Part shown: positions 61,701-64,000 of the stretch, in pieces
Numbering within the stretch: the stretch's first letter is position 1
Layout of the letters: every line of letters begins with the position of its first letter
Source of the DNA: Siphonodentalium dalli
Taxonomy: Eukaryota > Mollusca > Scaphopoda > Gadilida > Siphonodentaliidae
Direction of reading: 5' to 3'
Assembly: GCA_032622095.1 (NCBI GenBank)
Contig: CP136062.1
Location: 143,114,351-143,178,350, forward strand
DNA: 64,000 nucleotides
Translations under genes and position numbers: made by a program
The notes under the pieces: model-generated
The model's database searches: none
Seen by the model: only the letters and a program-made list of their open reading frames with translations
Told to the model about the DNA's origin: nothing

Positions 61701-63645
61701 ACAGGAGGCAACAAATGGGTCAGATAATACTAAATCAAAATAGGTACTCCAAAATCTTTTTCTCCACTCCAAGATGGCAATACAATAGAATACAATAGAA
61801 TCAGATATCCAAGGATTAGACCGTTCATGACGGGAGCTGCACTGATGCAGCATAAAAGATCCCTTGCCGGTGCATTCTCTTATATATGTGAATCTCCCAT
61901 AGGGAGCTTTGCATATATAAGAGAATGCACTGGCTTACAATGTCCAGGTAGATATTGTTAGGCCAATGAGGAATATTAGAGATATTAACCCTTCCATGAC
62001 GGGAGCTTCCAGAAATTTAGCGAAGACCCTGTGCCAATGCATTCTCTTACATATGCAAGAGAATGCATTGGCACAGGGTCTTCACAAAATTTCTGGAAGC
62101 TCCCGTCATGAAAGGGTTAATATCTCTAATATTCCTCAGTCAAAGCTTTTAACCTTGCAATAGTTGATAAATTTTTTCTTGCAGGATATAACTGTATCTG
62201 CCAGTCTGGTTACAATTACACAATGTATTTTGGAGCAGGAAGGTCAACATGTGTAGCATGCGGTGCAGGACAAGTAAGCTTCTACATGGCTTAGGCCAAA
62301 AATATTGATGTTTTATTTCCCTAGCCACATTGTATCTTTTTTGAAAGCATGATTTGTGAACTACTAGTACAGTATGTAGGTAAAATACGAAAAAAAATTG
62401 TTCAACGGTTCGGACCAAAAGTAATCCAACTAGAAGGCAGTGCGAATATTTTACATATATGAATGGTGATTTACCATTATGTTGCACATTTGGCCATTGA
62501 GTTTCCTCAATAAAAAAGGGAGCAAAATATAAATAAAAATAATATTAATTAAAAATGAGCACTTCACGCTGACAGACTTTATATTACAGTGCTGGAGAAA
62601 ACCCCCCCCCTGTAAATTCAAAACAGAATTTACCTAATAACTTGCATTTTGTCGTAAACCTCTAGACATGTATATATTGGCAGTCTAATGTAAATCTGTC
62701 CAAATAGAGACACGTTTGATAAAGTGGTGTGCTCATTTCTATTTTATATTTTTGTTCTTAATTGTTTTGCTCACTTTCTTAACGACGAACTACTGTGTTA
62801 AATTCCTTCTTAACAACATGTTGCTATTTTCCTGAATATGCCGGTGGTGGGCATGCATCAGTATTTGCTCTTTGATTTCTATTTTATTCAGGATTATTAG
62901 GGGCATGGAGTTTATAATTGACACATACAAGCTTAGACGATGTTATTAAAGTTTTAATTTCACTGCCCTTTCCAATATGAATTAACATAATCTTCTTTGT
63001 TTATAGACTTGCACTGGTGCGCTTCCTACAGAACCAGCCTGCCTTGTAGCTCCTTGTCAGTGTCCACCAAATAATCAGGTATGTACAAACATGTTTGTCC
63101 CAACATATACATGTACAATAATGCCCAGAGTATATGACCCTTTAACCACAGCAGAATTATGTGAAATGTTTCAGGAATTAGTCAGAAATATGATCGGAAA
63201 GCTCTCACCAAGAGCTTTCCGATGAATGGCAGCAAGCCATATATCCGACTAAATGCTGAACAATTTCCCATATTCTGCTGTAGTTTTATAGGGGTCGATT
63301 ATTTAGGACATTACTATAGTTGTAAAGAATTACCCAAGGGGGTGCAGATGGAATTTCCTCGACTTGGAGTTTGGTCTCATTCAACAAGGGGGAAGGTGCA
63401 GTTGGAAACTTTCACCGAAATGACACCCCTGAAATGGAGACAGACCTTCAAGCCATGTCCCTGAGGACAAGTGAGGGTTTTCTGTTAATGGCATAGTGCA
63501 ATAAGGTTTGTTTTGTTTAGTTATGAAATTATGAATACATATTGTCAGTACATGTACCTATTGTTTTTCTGTGTTGTAGGTTGGTGGACTTTGTCTGGAT
63601 CCAGAATGTGTAGTGACGTCACCATCCTTTACCATAGAGATGGAA
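55522..63645 (+). CDS. TMEM67: Meckelin-like ciliary transition-zone protein, N-terminal exons 1-4
   Basis: Meckelin is a multipass ciliary membrane protein of the transition zone (MKS module). Only the extracellular N-terminus is visible: a signal peptide (residues 1 to about 23, hydrophobic core FIYTIFLCIYLVY), then a Cys-rich region with FFDTATLQCLNCP (human YFDISALSCVPCG), CICQSGY (human CVCLPGF) and further CxxC units. Exons are 55522-55738, 62185-62273, 63007-63078 and 63580-63645, 148 residues so far. Exon 1 ends inside a Gly codon in phase 1. Exon 2 is 89 nt and ends in phase 0; from memory human exon 2 is c.224-312, also 89 nt with the same phases. This supports TMEM67 over a generic Cys-rich receptor. 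The third and fourth exons match less clearly. The start ATG has an ACC-like context in AACATGGCGG. The gene continues past 64000. Confidence 0.78.
56155..57385. mobile_element. 1.2-kb family Z element with small ORF, in TMEM67 intron 1
   Basis: Perfect 18-bp ends CTCTCGGGATCCAAATAA are flanked by TA. Subterminal repeats (CCCCTGTACTATTATT, CCTGTACGCTGCTTATT) lie inside both ends. The interior has a CRE-like TGACGTCA (56417) and a 39-codon ORF at 57025-57144. Confidence 0.85.
57025..57144 (+). CDS. Small charged ORF or first exon inside family Z element
   Basis: The ATG has a strong context (AAAACAAAATGGCTG). The 39-residue product begins MADVFHDKHEKYNLEQKDKL and is rich in Lys and Glu, a likely single helix. 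GGGTGACA at the end could be a donor (GG|GTGACA), so it may be a first coding exon. No homology is recognised. Confidence 0.35.
   Translation: MADVFHDKHEKYNLEQKDKLAELADKYKKEYETSFQKCG
57390..58690. other. TMEM67 intron 1 DNA, nothing recognised
   Basis: AT-rich sequence between the two Z elements; no repeat match or exon is evident. Confidence 0.45.
58697..59793. mobile_element. 1.1-kb family Z element with exon-like reading frame
   Basis: Ends CTCTTGGGTGCCCAATAA and TTATTAGGCACTCAAGAG are inverted. Subterminal CCTGTACGATTGTTATT and CCCTGTATGTTTATT repeats mirror those of 56155-57385. ACTAGT-rich microsatellite patches are inside. Confidence 0.8.
58838..59098 (+). CDS. Exon-like open frame in family Z element
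   Basis: A pyrimidine-rich acceptor (TTTACTTCACTCACTTCAG) and GTTAAG donor bound 87 codons without a stop, phase 0 to 0. The product is Thr/Ser/Pro rich, then has QLVTNFSQNLTTGTYVVGRT and CITDECPLM. No family is recognised. It could be an exon of the element's own gene or captured host sequence. Confidence 0.4.
59794..60870. other. TMEM67 intron 1 DNA, nothing recognised
   Basis: AT-rich; two short frames at 60290-60677 have no known domain. Confidence 0.45.
60872..61450. repeat. Family R end, inverted relative to 10130
   Basis: TATGTACCCGTATCATAGTA GGTACTCATAATG corresponds to the reverse complement of the hairpin end at 10080-10130. Two TTCCTGATGATAACAGGCTT blocks (61137, 61357) show an internal duplication of about 215-220 bp. 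Confidence 0.72.
61820..62138. mobile_element. Half a family P MITE fused to a 172-bp perfect palindrome
   Basis: 61820-61966 is the left half of a P element (TTCATGACGGGAGCTGCACT ... AGGCCAATG). From 61967 to 62138 the sequence is an inverted repeat centred at 62052, including the flank GAGGAATATTAGAGATA on both sides of TTAACCCTTCCATGACGGGA. It ends 46 nt before TMEM67 exon 2. Confidence 0.85.
62185..62273 (+). CDS. TMEM67: TMEM67 exon 2
   Basis: A TTTTTTCTTGCAG acceptor and GTAAGC donor flank 89 nt, phase 1 to 0. It encodes YNCICQSGYNYTMYFGAGR and CVACGAGQ. Exon length and phases equal those of human TMEM67 exon 2 as I recall them. Confidence 0.85.
62274..63006. other. TMEM67 intron 2, nothing recognised
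   Basis: AT-rich with a short C-run at 62602; no repeat match. Confidence 0.5.
63007..63078 (+). CDS. TMEM67: TMEM67 exon 3
   Basis: The exon has 72 nt, phase 0 to 0, with a TTTATAG acceptor and GTATGT donor. It encodes a short Cys-rich unit ending PCQCPPNNQ. A family M MITE starts 37 nt downstream of the donor. Confidence 0.8.
63116..63316. mobile_element. Family M MITE in TMEM67 intron 3
   Basis: CAATAATGCCC and GGACATTACTA ends flanked by TA, with the AAGCTCTCACCAAGAGCTTT centre. It is more diverged than the other copies. Confidence 0.8.
63580..63645 (+). CDS. TMEM67: TMEM67 exon 4
   Basis: The exon has 66 nt, phase 0 to 0, with a GTTGTAG acceptor and GTAAGT donor. It encodes VGGLCLDPECVV and continues the Cys-rich ectodomain. 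Confidence 0.75.
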
Positions 63646-63899
63646 GTAAGTCCTTACTATTATTTATGTGTATATTATGGATCACACGAAGTATGGTACT
63701 CTCAGGTGGTTTGGAATTCGCGCAGCTCGGTGTATGAATTCAAAGTGCGCGAATTCGAAACTGAGCAAAATATAGTATTGCGCAAATTTAAATATGAGTA
63801 AGGTAGTCTGTTATTTCATACCGTCCCTTTTTAGATTCATACAGCATACATAAGCAGAACTTTTCATGAGAAACAGTTGCCTAGCTACATGTACCACAG

Positions 63900-64000
63900 G
63901 CTCCACCAAGCAGTTGCACTTTGGTTCCATTGAATGTTTCTCCATTGTGGTTTCTCGGTGGTGCCAGTGATATCAACAATATCACACTCTGTAATCACTT
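63900..64000 (+). CDS. TMEM67: Possible next TMEM67 exon, cut by window edge
   Basis: After a CAG at 63897-63899 the phase-0 frame stays open to the end of the window (33 codons, containing two Cys). The pyrimidine tract is poor and I see no clear match to meckelin. Another acceptor at about 63834 leads to a stop. This is a weak candidate. Confidence 0.22.

Overview
The window is animal nuclear DNA. Genes are split into small GT-AG exons, introns are long and AT-rich, and most of the space is interspersed repeats. A tRNA-derived SINE, non-LTR retrotransposon remains, many palindromic MITEs and repeats rich in 'gggccataactct' and (GACG)n point to a lophotrochozoan, most likely a marine bivalve mollusc. 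The species assignment is inference from repeat style.

Two host genes are supported. (1) A TTF2 / Lodestar-type SNF2 helicase (RNA polymerase II transcription termination factor 2) lies on the minus strand from 46434 down to 2752. I reconstruct 20 coding exons whose splice phases all agree, giving about 1,087 residues. The C-terminal end falls off the left edge. All visible helicase motifs are intact. The N-terminal GRF zinc finger of vertebrate TTF2 is not found. (2) A TMEM67 (meckelin) gene on the plus strand begins at 55522: four N-terminal exons are visible (55522-55738, 62185-62273, 63007-63078, 63580-63645) and it runs off the right edge. The two genes are divergent, with about 9 kb of repeat-filled DNA between their start codons.

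Layout: 1-2.7 kb, 160-bp satellite array and MITE remains; 2.75-46.5 kb, the TTF2 gene, whose introns hold a 158-bp tandem array (2.9-4.5 kb), a TIR element of 4.1 kb without a recognised transposase (12.06-16.17 kb), a dead CR1/L2-like LINE (19.4-21.0 kb), an antisense element with a gag/ORF1-like reading frame (24.4-25.4 kb), a SINE nested in a MITE (30.4-31.2 kb), a 30-bp minisatellite (34.6-35.0 kb) and many MITEs; 46.5-55.5 kb, intergenic repeats including a dead Jockey-like LINE (49-50.2 kb), a second copy of the gag/ORF1-like element (51-52 kb) and a composite TIR element built from GCTTAAGC palindromes (52.2-55.1 kb); 55.5-64 kb, TMEM67, with two TIR elements in intron 1 that each carry an exon-like reading frame.

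The MITEs fall into several families, to which I give local letters: P (TTAA target, piggyBac-like), T (TTAA target, about 367 bp), M (TA target, mariner-like), G (8-bp target duplications, hAT-like), Z (TA target) and R/D (long 'gggccataactct' repeats). Several insertions have recognisable empty sites or intact target duplications inside the window. Seven of the elements sit within about 42 nt of a 5' splice site.
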